A stretch of DNA of 64,000 nucleotides from JBDTVS01 sp040007095 (GCA_040007095.1 JBDTVS010000135.1:62001-126000), one strand, 5' to 3'. Positions 18,619 to 27,250 are shown, numbered from the stretch's first letter. A program made the numbers and translations. The notes: generated from the sequence alone by a model not told the origin.

Positions 18619-19026
18619 ATGGGGCGAATTCTGCTGGCATGCGCGACTGGGATCGTCCTGTCTGGCGCGGCGGCCGGTGCCCATCATTCGATCTCCGGCG
18701 CCTACGATTCCAGCCGTCGCCTGACCATCGACGGCGTCGTCGCGCAATTTCAGTTCGTGAACCCGCACCCATTCGTGGCGCTCGACGTGCTCGACCCGTC
18801 GGGCAGCGCGCAGCGCTGGAAGCTCGAGATGGACAACCGGCACGAGTTGGTCGACATCGGCGTGACGGCCTCCACGCTGAGACCGGGCGACCGCCTCGTC
18901 GTGACCGGCAGTCCTGCGCGCTCGCAGCCCCAGAGCCTGTACGTGCTCAGGCTCGATCGTCCGGCCGACGGCTTTGCCTACGAGCAGGTGGGGAACAGCC
19001 CAAGGATCCGCACCCCGGCGCGGTAG
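18619..19026 (+). CDS. DUF6152 family periplasmic protein (copy 2)
   Basis: A 135-residue protein from ATG 18619; a GTG at 18562 in the same frame is possible but adds sequence before the signal peptide. The signal peptide (MGRILLACATGIVLSGAAAG) leads to AHHSISGAYDSSRRLTIDGV and VNPHPFVALDVLD, the family hallmark. It is shorter at the C-terminus than the copy at 48392. Unlike the other two copies it has no family S neighbour. Confidence 0.83.
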   Translation: MGRILLACATGIVLSGAAAGAHHSISGAYDSSRRLTIDGVVAQFQFVNPHPFVALDVLDPSGSAQRWKLEMDNRHELVDIGVTASTLRPGDRLVVTGSPARSQPQSLYVLRLDRPADGFAYEQVGNSPRIRTPAR

Positions 19027-19046
19027 CGGCGCCATCGTGTGTTCTG

Positions 19047-19076
19047 GAACCACGAAGCACACCAAGGCCACGAAGA
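19047..19076. repeat. R1 repeat, half copy next to a truncated toxin gene
   Basis: GGAACCACGAAGCACACC then AAGGCCACGAAG, one arm. Its right boundary lies within 2 nt of the premature stop of the MazF/PemK-like gene on the minus strand. Confidence 0.75.
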
Positions 19077-19077
19077 C

Positions 19078-19251
19078 TCAGGATTCGACCGGGACGACGA
19101 CGACCGCGGTGCCATAACAGAGAACCTCTGTCACCCCGCTCATGACCTCCGTGGCGTCTTCGGCGGGGACGCTGATGACCAGTGCCGGCCGAACTTTCGC
19201 CGCCATTCCGAGGTCTACCAGCCAGACCTCGCCCCGGCGCGGCGATGTCAT
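19078..19251 (-). pseudogene. truncated MazF/PemK-like toxin
   Basis: A 57-residue frame below usual length cut-offs. It starts with an ATG that overlaps the antitoxin stop (ATGA). The first part, MTSPRRGEVWLVDLGMAAKV then RPALVISVP, is the N-terminal strand region of PemK/MazF endoribonucleases. After AEDA the sequence stops matching the family pattern, and the frame ends at a TGA abutting an R1 repeat. Family toxins have about 105-115 residues, so the RNA-binding C-terminal half is missing. Likely non-functional. Confidence 0.75.
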
Positions 19252-19436
19252 TCAGGCTGCTCGCGGCGATCGAGTTCCGTGAACAGGCGATCGGCGGCAG
19301 CCACCAAATCGTTGTCGTGCGGCAAGTCGTGCGCGGCCAACTTCACCCGCCGCGCGAGTTCAGCCAGGAGCTCCGATTGATCCCGATCCGGGAGCGCTTC
19401 GAAGTCAGCGAGCAGTTGTTGCGCGATTTGGGTCAC
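19248..19436 (-). CDS. antitoxin-like protein of a MazEF-type pair
   Basis: A 62-residue acidic protein: a helix-rich N-terminus (MTQIAQQLLADFEALPDRDQ) and a C-terminal tail LPHDNDLVAAADRLFTELDR. This pattern is common upstream of PemK-like toxins in many bacteria and has no separate DNA-binding domain that I can see. The ATGA overlap with the downstream toxin remnant shows translational coupling. With the toxin truncated, it is probably a relic or a solo antitoxin. Confidence 0.7.
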   Translation of the reverse strand: MTQIAQQLLADFEALPDRDQSELLAELARRVKLAAHDLPHDNDLVAAADRLFTELDRREQPE

Positions 19437-19512
19437 GAAATCAGAGTCCCACTTTGTGTTCTTGGCGTCAAGCGTGCCGGTGAACGCATAAGCTGCCGGC
19501 CGAGGCGCGCGC

Positions 19513-19542
19513 TTGACAGGCGCCGCGGAGGCGCCTTGTCAA
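19513..19542. promoter_or_regulatory. inverted repeat upstream of the MBL-fold gene, possible operator
   Basis: TTGACAGGCGCC, five bases, then GGCGCCTTGTCAA: a near-perfect hairpin with one bulged T, about 105 nt before the start at 19647. TTGACA itself resembles a -35 box but no good -10 box is seen. The remaining parts of 19437-19646 show no gene. Confidence 0.4.
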
Positions 19543-19646
19543 TAGTCTGCCCGGCAGGTATTCTCAGCCGCAGAATCATTGCTCCTCGGGGGCGAAGCCA
19601 GCCGCCGAGAGACGCAGGTCGCTTTTCTTGTCACCGGAGTCTTCTG

Positions 19647-20768
19647 ATGCGCGTCGCACTGGCGTTTCTATCGGCTCTCGTTCTTTGTGCAGCGTTTCCG
19701 GCCGCGCAGACGCGCGGATCGAAGAACCTGGACATCTACGTGATCGACGTAGAGGGTGGCAACGCCCAACTGTGGGTCACGCCTTCAGGTGAGTCGGTCC
19801 TGATCGATACGGGAAACGCCGGCGCCGCGGCCGTCCGCGACGCCGATCGCATCATGGCCGCCGTGAAGGACGCGGGGCTCACGCAGATCGATCACCTGAT
19901 CACGACGCACTACCACGCCGATCATGTTGGCGGGCTTCCCGAACTGGCGACGCGCATTCCGATCAAAGAGTTCATCGATCACGGAGCGAACGTGCAGCCG
20001 GGCGCCCAGATCGATCCGGTGCTTCAGCAGTATGCGGCGCTCTACGCCAAGGCGAAACACACCGTCGCGAAAACCGGCACCAAGATTCCCGTCAACGGGC
20101 TCGACTGGCGCATCGTCAGCGCCACGGGACTCCCTCTCAAGACGCCGCTGCCGGGCGCCGGCGCGGCGAATCCGTATTGCGCGGGCTTCAAGCGGCATGA
20201 TGTGAACCCGGTCTCGGGAGGTCCGCTCGGCAACACGGAAGACGAGCAGTCGGTCTCGAGCCATGTGACCTTCGGCAAGTTTCGAGTCCTCTATCTCGCC
20301 GATTTCGACTGGAATCAGGAATTCGAGCTGATGTGTCCGAACAACCGCATCGGGACGGTCGATCTCTTCGTGGTGTCGCGGCACGGGCAGCCGAGCTCGA
20401 ACTCCGAAGCGCTGGTGCACGCGGTTCGGCCGCGGGTGACCATCATGAACAACGGTCCTCGCAAGGGCGGGCAGCCGGCGGCGATGAACGTCCTGCTCAA
20501 CTCGCCCCGTCTCGAAGATCTCTGGCAGATTCACTTCGCGCTGCTCGGCGGACAGGAATACACGGTGCCCGGTGTCTTCATCGCCAACGTCGAAGACGCG
20601 GCGACGGTCCCGGTCGCGGCGATGCCGGCCCCGCAACGGGGCGCACCGCCTGCGCCCCAGCACAATGGACCGGCGTATTGGATCAAGGTGACGGCCCAGA
20701 CCGATGGCAGCTTCACGGTCACCAACGGGCGTAACGGTTTCACCAAGAGCTATAGGGCGGGAAACTAG
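19647..20768 (+). CDS. secreted metallo-beta-lactamase-fold hydrolase
   Basis: A 373-residue protein with a signal peptide (MRVALAFLSALVLCAAFPAA). The metal motif HYHADH occupies residues 88-93 in TTHYHADHVGG, preceded by LIDTGN. Later metal ligands probably include Asp in LYLADFDW and His in VSRHGQPSSNSEAL, as in ComEC-like or competence-type MBL hydrolases. An Ala/Pro-rich insertion sits near residue 330. GGAG lies before the ATG; a longer open frame upstream is not supported, because the signal peptide starts here. The substrate is unknown. Confidence 0.9.
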   Translation: MRVALAFLSALVLCAAFPAAQTRGSKNLDIYVIDVEGGNAQLWVTPSGESVLIDTGNAGAAAVRDADRIMAAVKDAGLTQIDHLITTHYHADHVGGLPELATRIPIKEFIDHGANVQPGAQIDPVLQQYAALYAKAKHTVAKTGTKIPVNGLDWRIVSATGLPLKTPLPGAGAANPYCAGFKRHDVNPVSGGPLGNTEDEQSVSSHVTFGKFRVLYLADFDWNQEFELMCPNNRIGTVDLFVVSRHGQPSSNSEALVHAVRPRVTIMNNGPRKGGQPAAMNVLLNSPRLEDLWQIHFALLGGQEYTVPGVFIANVEDAATVPVAAMPAPQRGAPPAPQHNGPAYWIKVTAQTDGSFTVTNGRNGFTKSYRAGN

Positions 20769-20856
20769 AGCCGCGACGCGGCACGACAAACGATCGCGAC
20801 GGGACTGACGCGCGTCCCCCGGTTTCTCACCAGGCTTTCGGGGTACAAGTTCTCAC

Positions 20857-22311
20857 ATGGGGCGAGACCTCAGTCGCCGACGATTTCTCCAGCTCGCCGC
20901 CGCTGCGGGTCCGGCCGCTTCGGCGCGGCAGCTCATACCGCAGAGTCCCCCGAGCGGTGGAGATCCCGTCGTGATCGTCGGTGCAGGCCTCGCCGGGTTG
21001 CGCGCGGCTGATGTCTTGCGGAAGGCGGGACGCCCGGTCACCGTCCTTGAAGCGCGCGAACGTGCTGGCGGCCGCGTCCTGACGATTCGCGCACCCTTCG
21101 ACGGCGGCTTGCACGGCGAGGCCGGGCCGATTCGCATTGCCGGCGCTCATCAGGCGGTGCTCCGGGCGGCGAGATCGTTTCGCCTCACGCTCACGCCGTT
21201 CGAATCGTCGCAGGGATCGCCGGTCGTCGCGGTCCAGGGCCAGGCCGGCACCGCCGCGGACGTGCACGGTTTTGATCCGGGGACGATGCTCGATCGCTAT
21301 GTCGGCGTGCTGCCTGACGATCTCACCGAACCGGCGGCAAACGCGGCGTCGTACGCACGATGGCGAGCGTACGACCAGGTGACGTGGCCCGAGTATCTTC
21401 GATCGCGCGGCGCGACCAGCGCAGCGATCGCGCGCATGACGGTAGGTGGCGACGCCAGCGATCTGTCCGCGCTCTACGTGCTCCGACAATTCGCGATGCT
21501 CCGTCGTTCCACGCAGCGTTACAAGATTTCGGGAGGGATGGACCTGCTTCCGCGGGCGATGGCGTCGGACCTCGGAAACATCGTGCGATACAACGTGGCC
21601 GTCGTGAGGGTGGTTCGCGAGTCGCCGGGCGGGCAGGGCTCCGGGTCATCCAGCCGGCTGCGGTTCCGCGTCGACTATCAGGCGGCGGCTCAGACAGCGG
21701 CTCAGACGGCGGCTCGCGTCGACAGTCTGAAGGCCAGCCGCGTCATCTTCGCGATTCCGTTCACGACCTTGCGGGAGATCGAGATCCGGCCGCGCCTGTC
21801 CAAGGAGAAGGAACGGGCGATTTCCCAGCTCTCGTACTATCCCGTGACGCGGTTTCTCCTGCAGTCGCGCACTCGCTTCTGGCGATCCGGCGACTTGAAC
21901 GGCTCGGCGCGAACCGATCGGGCGACGGAAGTGTGGGACGAAACCTACGATCAGGCGACGAGCCCCCGCGGAATCCTCGGCGCGTCGGTCGGCGGGCGCC
22001 CCGGCCGCGCGGTCCTCGATATGACCGCCGACGACAGCCTCAAGTTCGGCATTGGCCTGGTCGCCGATGCGTTTCCAGCCATCCGCTCGCAGTTTGAGAA
22101 GGGGTTCGTCCAGCGCTGGGCGCTGGACCCGTGGTCGCGCGGCGCATTCCCTGTGTTCAAACCGGGCGAGATGAGTACACTCATGCCGATTATGGCTGGT
22201 CCCGAGAACGGCATCCACTTCGCGGGCGAGCACACCTCGTCGTGGACAGGATGGATGGAAGGGGCCTTACAGTCCGGCGAGCGGGCCGCGCGGGAGGTTC
22301 TGAACTCATGA
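20857..22311 (+). CDS. Tat-exported FAD-dependent amine oxidase
   Basis: A 484-residue flavoprotein. The N-terminus has a twin-arginine signal (LSRRRFLQLAAAAG). A dinucleotide-binding motif, VVIVGAGLAGLRAADVLRKA, starts near residue 38, followed by LEARERAGGRV and a substrate loop. The C-terminus has the family FAD motif (GIHFAGEHTSSWTGWMEGAL). Members oxidise amines or amino acids with FAD; the substrate cannot be read from the sequence. Its stop overlaps the start of a membrane protein gene (ATGA), and two more genes follow, so it probably works with a membrane electron acceptor. Confidence 0.92.
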   Translation: MGRDLSRRRFLQLAAAAGPAASARQLIPQSPPSGGDPVVIVGAGLAGLRAADVLRKAGRPVTVLEARERAGGRVLTIRAPFDGGLHGEAGPIRIAGAHQAVLRAARSFRLTLTPFESSQGSPVVAVQGQAGTAADVHGFDPGTMLDRYVGVLPDDLTEPAANAASYARWRAYDQVTWPEYLRSRGATSAAIARMTVGGDASDLSALYVLRQFAMLRRSTQRYKISGGMDLLPRAMASDLGNIVRYNVAVVRVVRESPGGQGSGSSSRLRFRVDYQAAAQTAAQTAARVDSLKASRVIFAIPFTTLREIEIRPRLSKEKERAISQLSYYPVTRFLLQSRTRFWRSGDLNGSARTDRATEVWDETYDQATSPRGILGASVGGRPGRAVLDMTADDSLKFGIGLVADAFPAIRSQFEKGFVQRWALDPWSRGAFPVFKPGEMSTLMPIMAGPENGIHFAGEHTSSWTGWMEGALQSGERAAREVLNS

Positions 22312-22775
22312 TTGTGGTGCTGCTCATTGTGCACGGCTTGCTGGCGGTCACGCTGCTCGGCGCCATCACGCATCAGGCCTTGAGCGTCGTTGCGTCGCGG
22401 GCCGCCGTCGGGCCGCTGTCGTTTGTCGGACGGTTCCGCAGTGTCGACAGCGGGGCCTATGCGAACGCTATCGTCGTCCTCTTCGTCATCACGGCGATCG
22501 GCGGCGCGCTCCTGTACCCCCAGTACCGACTCGATGTCCGCACCGCTCTTGAAGACCTCCAACTGCGCTCGGCAAACGGCGTATTCGAGATCAAAGAGCA
22601 TCTGGTCGCGATTGGGCTCGGGCTGCTGCCCACGTATTGGCTCTTCTGGCGGGCCCCGCTTGGGTCCGAGCAGGCGACGGCGCGCCGATATCTCACCTGG
22701 CTCCTGGCATTCATCGTCTGGTGGAGCTTTCTCGTCGGACACGTGCTGAACAACATCAAGGGACTGCTGCCGTGA
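22308..22775 (+). CDS. four-helix membrane protein, possible redox partner of amine oxidase
   Basis: A 155-residue integral membrane protein with about four hydrophobic segments. His residues sit at helix positions (IVHGLLAVTLLGAITHQAL near the N-terminus, KEHLVAIGLGLL, and FLVGHVLNNIKGLL). This spacing could support a heme b or quinone site, but no named family was recognised. It overlaps the upstream amine oxidase by ATGA and the next gene by GTGA, so the three are translationally coupled. The start ATG is fixed by the overlap. Confidence 0.8.
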   Translation: MIVVLLIVHGLLAVTLLGAITHQALSVVASRAAVGPLSFVGRFRSVDSGAYANAIVVLFVITAIGGALLYPQYRLDVRTALEDLQLRSANGVFEIKEHLVAIGLGLLPTYWLFWRAPLGSEQATARRYLTWLLAFIVWWSFLVGHVLNNIKGLLP

Positions 22776-23092
22776 CCTCTTCGAACAGACGCCCGTCGGT
22801 CGAGATTTTCTCGATGCTCTTCGGCATCGTCTACCTCGCGGCCTTCTACATGGACTACGCGCCGTTTCGGTACTATCCCGACGCGCGCACGTTCCATCTC
22901 ACGATCACGCCGCAGGACGGTCCGGCCATCCTGTGGTACGGATGGGTCGCCGTGGCTGCCGTCGCCAGCGCGATATTGGCCGCGCTGGTGCCGCGTTCGT
23001 TGGCCGAACGGCTGCGGCCAGGCTGGGCCTGGGTCGTGCCGCTCGGCATCATGGTCCTCATGATGATTTACGAGCGGCGCTGGTTCGTGTAG
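22772..23092 (+). CDS. small membrane protein, unknown
   Basis: A 106-residue protein starting at GTG, which overlaps the preceding stop (GTGA). Three hydrophobic segments are visible (FSMLFGIVYLAAFYMDYA, ILWYGWVAVAAVASAILAAL and WAWVVPLGIMVLMMIY). No family was recognised. The translational coupling suggests that it forms a membrane complex with the 155-residue protein upstream. Confidence 0.78.
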   Translation: MTSSNRRPSVEIFSMLFGIVYLAAFYMDYAPFRYYPDARTFHLTITPQDGPAILWYGWVAVAAVASAILAALVPRSLAERLRPGWAWVVPLGIMVLMMIYERRWFV

Positions 23093-23129
23093 GCGTCGTT
23101 CGTGTAGGATGAACCAAATGGGAGGGGTT

Positions 23130-23693
23130 ATGAAGCGAGGTTCGGCATTCCTCTCGGCCGTGGTGCTCGGGCTCCTGCTGTCGTTCGCCGGCACCGCGTG
23201 GGCCAACGGCGAAGAATTCTTCGCGCCCGCCAAGGACGGAACCATCGATCTGGTCTATTTCGGACGGATCAAAGACAGCCGAACCGGCCGTTCGGTGACG
23301 GATTCGGTGTACTTCCTCCTGACCGACAAGTCGACCGGCCTCAGCTTCCAGTTCACGAGCGACAAGCCCGGCCACTACCGGAGCCCGGACATCGGCGCCG
23401 CCATCAAGGGGATCGGCGAGAACGTCAATGTCAGCGCTTTCGAGGTCAGCACGATTGTCGCTGGCTACAAGAAGGCCAGGATCACGAAAATGCCCCGCAA
23501 GGCGCAGGGCACGGTTGAACTCGAAGTCAGGCTCGACCCGGATGATTCAGGCGCCGTGTCGGCCGCGGGCATCAACGGCGCCGACAGCGCGCCTTATACG
23601 AGGACGTGGATTTTCCTGATCGGCGCACTGCTGTTGTTGGTCATCGTAAAGGCGGCGCGAACATTAGGCCGCCCGCGGACCACAGCGCATTGA
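23130..23693 (+). CDS. secreted, C-terminally anchored protein, unknown
   Basis: A 187-residue protein from ATG 23130, which has GGGAGGGG close upstream; ATG 23109 is an alternative. A signal peptide (residues 1-25) is followed by a beta-rich domain (YFGRIKDSRTGRSVTDSVYF), then one C-terminal transmembrane helix (TWIFLIGALLLLVIVKAA). The mature domain resembles a small carboxypeptidase-regulatory-like or Ig-type fold with the phrase GHYRSPDIGAAIKGIGENVN. It follows the membrane gene by 37 nt. The last 53 nt overlap the 3' end of the convergent gene at 23641. Confidence 0.78.
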   Translation: MKRGSAFLSAVVLGLLLSFAGTAWANGEEFFAPAKDGTIDLVYFGRIKDSRTGRSVTDSVYFLLTDKSTGLSFQFTSDKPGHYRSPDIGAAIKGIGENVNVSAFEVSTIVAGYKKARITKMPRKAQGTVELEVRLDPDDSGAVSAAGINGADSAPYTRTWIFLIGALLLLVIVKAARTLGRPRTTAH

Positions 23694-24843
23694 GCCCACG
23701 CGGCAGCTTGATCGAACTTCCCATCCCGACGTTGCGCTCGTAGACCTCGCCGTAATTTCCAACAGCCTTGACGATGTTGTAGGCCCAGGCTTCTTCTAGG
23801 CCAAGCGCTTTGCCGTTGCCGGGTGTGACGCCAAGCAGACGCTTCAGATCCGGGTCGTCCCGCTTCGCCATCTCCGCGACGTTGACCGACGTCACGCCCA
23901 GCGCCTCCGCATCGATCATGGCAAACACAGTCCAACGCAGGACGTTGAACAGATCGAGGTCGGACTGCCGCACCAGTTGCGCGAGCGGTTCGCGTGAGAT
24001 TTGCTCCGAGAGAATCCTGAAATCGTCGGGCTTCCCCATCACGCTCCGCAGGGAAGCCAGTTCCGAGACGTCGGCCGTGAACGCATCGCATCGCCCCGCC
24101 AGCAACTCCGCTTCGAGTTGCGCGGTCTGGATCAGCACTTTTCGGAGCGTCAGCGCGTGCGAGCGGAAGTAGATCGTCAGATTTGATTCGATCAAACCCC
24201 CGGCCACGACGCAGATGCGGGCACTCGACAGTTGCCGAACCGTTTGGGCGGGCAGCTTCGCCGGCACCAGAAAGCCTTGTCCGTCGTAGAACATGACGGG
24301 CCCGAAGAGCAGTCCCATCCCTTCCCGCTGCAGCGACCATGTCAGGCGGCGCGACACGAGGTCGACGTCCCGCGCGGCCCGGAACTGATCGACCGACACG
24401 GCCTGTTCGTAACGGACCTTGTCGGCGGAGCCGAAGATCGCCGCCGCGACCGCGCGGCAGACGTCGACGTCCAGCCCGCTGTAACGGCCCTGACCGTCGA
24501 CACGTGCGAAGCCGGCCACGCCCGGAGCCACGCCGCACACGAGCGCGCCGCGTCGACGGATCAGCGCCAGTCGGCTCTGCGCCGCCGCTGTGCCTGCCGT
24601 TCCCACCTGGAAATTCGGCGAGAGAATTCCCGGAGCGCGGCGCCAGGCCGACACGGCGAAACGACCGGGGATACCGGGGGGACCCGGACTTTGTCCACGG
24701 GCGGTAATTCCTCCCAGCAACGCCAGCAGGAGTGCGACAAGGGCGGCCGGCCCCGGATTAATTCGCGGTGCCGGGAAACGAGGGGCGTCACCCCTCTGGT
24801 AACAGTTGACAAGGCATTTCCCGAGAGTTACCGTCCTTCTCAT
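23641..24843 (-). CDS. amino-acid-type periplasmic substrate-binding protein (AapJ-like), orphan
   Basis: A 400-residue extracytoplasmic solute-binding protein of family 3. After a signal-like segment come LIRRRGALVCGVAPGVAGFA and RYSGLDVDVCRAVAAAIFGS, the ligand-pocket opening of the AapJ/BztA general L-amino-acid subgroup, and later EEAWAYNIVKAVGNYGEVYE. The start at 24843 has GGGGGAG upstream. No permease or ATPase is adjacent, so it may feed a transporter elsewhere or act as a sensor input. It is convergent with, and overlaps by 53 nt, the gene ending at 23693. Confidence 0.85.
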   Translation of the reverse strand: MRRTVTLGKCLVNCYQRGDAPRFPAPRINPGPAALVALLLALLGGITARGQSPGPPGIPGRFAVSAWRRAPGILSPNFQVGTAGTAAAQSRLALIRRRGALVCGVAPGVAGFARVDGQGRYSGLDVDVCRAVAAAIFGSADKVRYEQAVSVDQFRAARDVDLVSRRLTWSLQREGMGLLFGPVMFYDGQGFLVPAKLPAQTVRQLSSARICVVAGGLIESNLTIYFRSHALTLRKVLIQTAQLEAELLAGRCDAFTADVSELASLRSVMGKPDDFRILSEQISREPLAQLVRQSDLDLFNVLRWTVFAMIDAEALGVTSVNVAEMAKRDDPDLKRLLGVTPGNGKALGLEEAWAYNIVKAVGNYGEVYERNVGMGSSIKLPRGLNALWSAGGLMFAPPLR

Positions 24844-24952
24844 TCCGTCTCCCCCGTGACGTGCAGGCCGGTCTATTATTGCTTCGCACCAATGCTTCAC
24901 CACGTCGTGACCGTTCGAGTAAGGCGCTTCCATCCTCCGAAGGAGATTCAGC

Positions 24953-27127
24953 ATGAGCAAGAAAGCCTGGTTGGCCCGCATCGCAACCCTCGCGTCGGCC
25001 CTGTTCGTGGCTGCGTCGCTGACCGTTCTGCGCGCCGGTCAGACACCGACCGGGAGCGTCGCCATCGACGGTGACGACATTGGCGGCGTGGTCACGGGAG
25101 CAAAAGGTCCCGAGGCGGGCGTCTGGGTGATCGCGGAGACACGGGATACGCCCACGCGGTTGATCAAGAGCGTCGTGACCGACGACCAGGGCCGGTACCT
25201 GGTGCCGGACCTGCCGAAGGGGAACTACGACGTGTGGGTCCGCGGCTACGGACTGGTGGATTCCGCGAAGTCGAAGGCGACGCCGGGTACGCGCGTCAAC
25301 TTGAAAGCCGTGACCGCGCCGAACGCGAAAGCGGCGGCGGCCTACTACCCCGCGCAGTATTGGTTCGCACTGCTCCAGGTGCCTCCTCCAACCGACTTCC
25401 CGGGCACCGGACCGCAGGGCAACGGGATTGCCCTCAACATCAAGAGCCAGGGCGAATGGATCCGCCAGGTGATCAACACCGACGGGTGCAGCGGCTGTCA
25501 TCAGCTCGGGAGCAAGGCGACGCGCGAGCTTCCTGCGGCCTACGAGACCGCGAAGACGTCCACGGAGGCGTGGGACAAACGCATTCAGGCAGGACAGGCC
25601 GGCGGCGGGATGAGCAACCGCTTCTCTCAGGTTGGCCGCGCGCGCGCCCTGGCGATGTATGCGAACTGGACCGATCGCATCGCCGCTGGCGAGCTGCCGT
25701 CCGCCACGCCGGCGCGTCCGCAGGGCCGGGAGCGGAACGTGGTCATCACGATGTGGGACTGGGCCGATCCGAAAGTCTACGCCCACGATGAAATTGCGAC
25801 GGACAAGCGCAATCCAACCGTGAATGCGAATGGGCCGATCTACGGTGCGCTCGAGGAGAGCGCCGACTATATGCCGACGATCGATCCAACCCGTCATACC
25901 GCCGGCCAGGTGAAGCTGACGGTTCGCGATCCGAAGACGCCGAGTGCGGCCAACACGCCGCCGCCGCAGCCGTCGCCGTACTGGGGCGACGAAGCGATTT
26001 GGACCAGCCAGACCAGCACCCACAGTTTTGCCATGGATAAACAGGCCCGAGTCTGGGCCGCGTCGCGAATCCGGCAGAACGCGACCATGCCGTGGTGCCA
26101 GGCTGGATCCGACCATCCGTCGGCCAAGCTGTTCCCGCTCACGCAGAGTGGCCGGCAGCTCGAGCTCTACGATCCCAAAACCAAGCAAACGACGCCCATC
26201 GATACGTGCTTCAGTTCCGGTCACGTGAATCTCGACAAGAACGACGTCCTGTGGTCCTCCTTCGGCCCCGGCGGCGTCGAGGGTTGGTTCGACACCAAGA
26301 TCTGGGACCAGACGCACGACGAGCAGAAAGCGCAGGGGTGGACGGCGTTCATCCTCGACACCAACGGCAACGGAAAGAGGGATGCGTACACCGAACCCGA
26401 CCAGCCGGCGGATCCGACGAAGGACCGCAGGATGAACGGCACGTTCTATGGCGTGTCGCCGGCGTCGGACGGCTCGGTCTGGGGAACGATTCAGGGCGTG
26501 CCGGGCGGCATCATGCGCCTCGTGCCGGGACCCAATCCGCCCGCAACGGCGCTCTCCGAATACTACGAAGTGCCTTTCAAGAGTGCGAAAGCATCCGCCT
26601 CCGGTTTTGCCCCGCGCGGCATGGACATCGACAGCAAGGACGTCGTCTGGACGGTGCTGTCGAGCGGTCAACTGGCGAGCTTTGACCGCCGCCTGTGCAA
26701 GGGCCAGCTGAACGGCCCGAATGCGACGGGACAGCAGTGCGTCGAGGGCTGGAAGCTCTATGCCGCGCCCGGCCCGAACTTCAAGGGCGCCGTCGATTCA
26801 GCGAGCGCGGATTCGCTCTACTACGACTTCGTCGACCAGTTCAACATGCTCGGCGTCGGCAAGGACGTGCCGATTGCCACGGGCAACGAATCGGAGGCGC
26901 TGCTCGCGCTGGTGGATGGCAAGTTCCTGACGCTGCGGGTGCCTTATCCGATGGGCTTCTTCGCGAAAGGCATGGACGGCAGGATTGACGATCCGAATGC
27001 GGGCTGGAAGGGCAAGGGCATCTACACATCCATATCCACTCGCGCGCCGTTCCACGGAGAAGGCGGCAAGGGGGAGACGAGCAAATTGGTGAAGTTCCAG
27101 GTGCGGCCCGACATCCTGTCCAAGTAG
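24953..27127 (+). CDS. exported carboxypeptidase-regulatory / one-heme / beta-propeller protein
   Basis: A 724-residue protein. Order: signal peptide (to about residue 29), carboxypeptidase-regulatory-like domain (DDQGRYLVPDLPKGNYDVWV), a single c-heme motif CSGCH at 179-183 (in TDGCSGCHQLGSKATREL), then a long C-terminal part with propeller-like repeats (KQARVWAASRIRQ, DKNDVLWSSFGPGGVEGW, DSKDVVWTVLSSGQLASFD). It is widespread in Acidobacteria as an unnamed exported protein. The heme suggests electron transfer or a heme-linked catalytic role; the propeller may bind a sugar or lactone. Diverges from the binding-protein gene with a 109-nt gap. Confidence 0.85.
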   Translation: MSKKAWLARIATLASALFVAASLTVLRAGQTPTGSVAIDGDDIGGVVTGAKGPEAGVWVIAETRDTPTRLIKSVVTDDQGRYLVPDLPKGNYDVWVRGYGLVDSAKSKATPGTRVNLKAVTAPNAKAAAAYYPAQYWFALLQVPPPTDFPGTGPQGNGIALNIKSQGEWIRQVINTDGCSGCHQLGSKATRELPAAYETAKTSTEAWDKRIQAGQAGGGMSNRFSQVGRARALAMYANWTDRIAAGELPSATPARPQGRERNVVITMWDWADPKVYAHDEIATDKRNPTVNANGPIYGALEESADYMPTIDPTRHTAGQVKLTVRDPKTPSAANTPPPQPSPYWGDEAIWTSQTSTHSFAMDKQARVWAASRIRQNATMPWCQAGSDHPSAKLFPLTQSGRQLELYDPKTKQTTPIDTCFSSGHVNLDKNDVLWSSFGPGGVEGWFDTKIWDQTHDEQKAQGWTAFILDTNGNGKRDAYTEPDQPADPTKDRRMNGTFYGVSPASDGSVWGTIQGVPGGIMRLVPGPNPPATALSEYYEVPFKSAKASASGFAPRGMDIDSKDVVWTVLSSGQLASFDRRLCKGQLNGPNATGQQCVEGWKLYAAPGPNFKGAVDSASADSLYYDFVDQFNMLGVGKDVPIATGNESEALLALVDGKFLTLRVPYPMGFFAKGMDGRIDDPNAGWKGKGIYTSISTRAPFHGEGGKGETSKLVKFQVRPDILSK

Positions 27128-27160
27128 GAACAGCGGAGGCTGCAGCTAGGACGATCTCTC

Positions 27161-27239
27161 GGAACCACAAAGGTCACGAAGGCCACGAAGAAATCCAGGT
27201 GATTTGCTCTTCGTGATCTTTGTGATCTTTGTGGTTCTG
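27161..27239. repeat. R1 repeat, complete inverted copy
   Basis: GGAACCACAAAGGTCACGAA at the left and GATCTTTGTGATCTTTGTGG at the right. It occupies the gap between two convergent genes, where it could act as a bidirectional transcription end. Confidence 0.8.
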
Positions 27240-27250
27240 AAGTTTGGCGT

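Noticed and set aside
19182..19646. Upstream extension of the MBL-fold hydrolase frame
   Set aside because: The signal peptide and GGAG site place the start at 19647; the extension crosses the antitoxin gene on the other strand.
24788..26671. A 627-codon open frame on the minus strand
   Set aside because: Antisense to the one-heme propeller gene at 24953; low-quality Arg/Val-rich translation without motifs.
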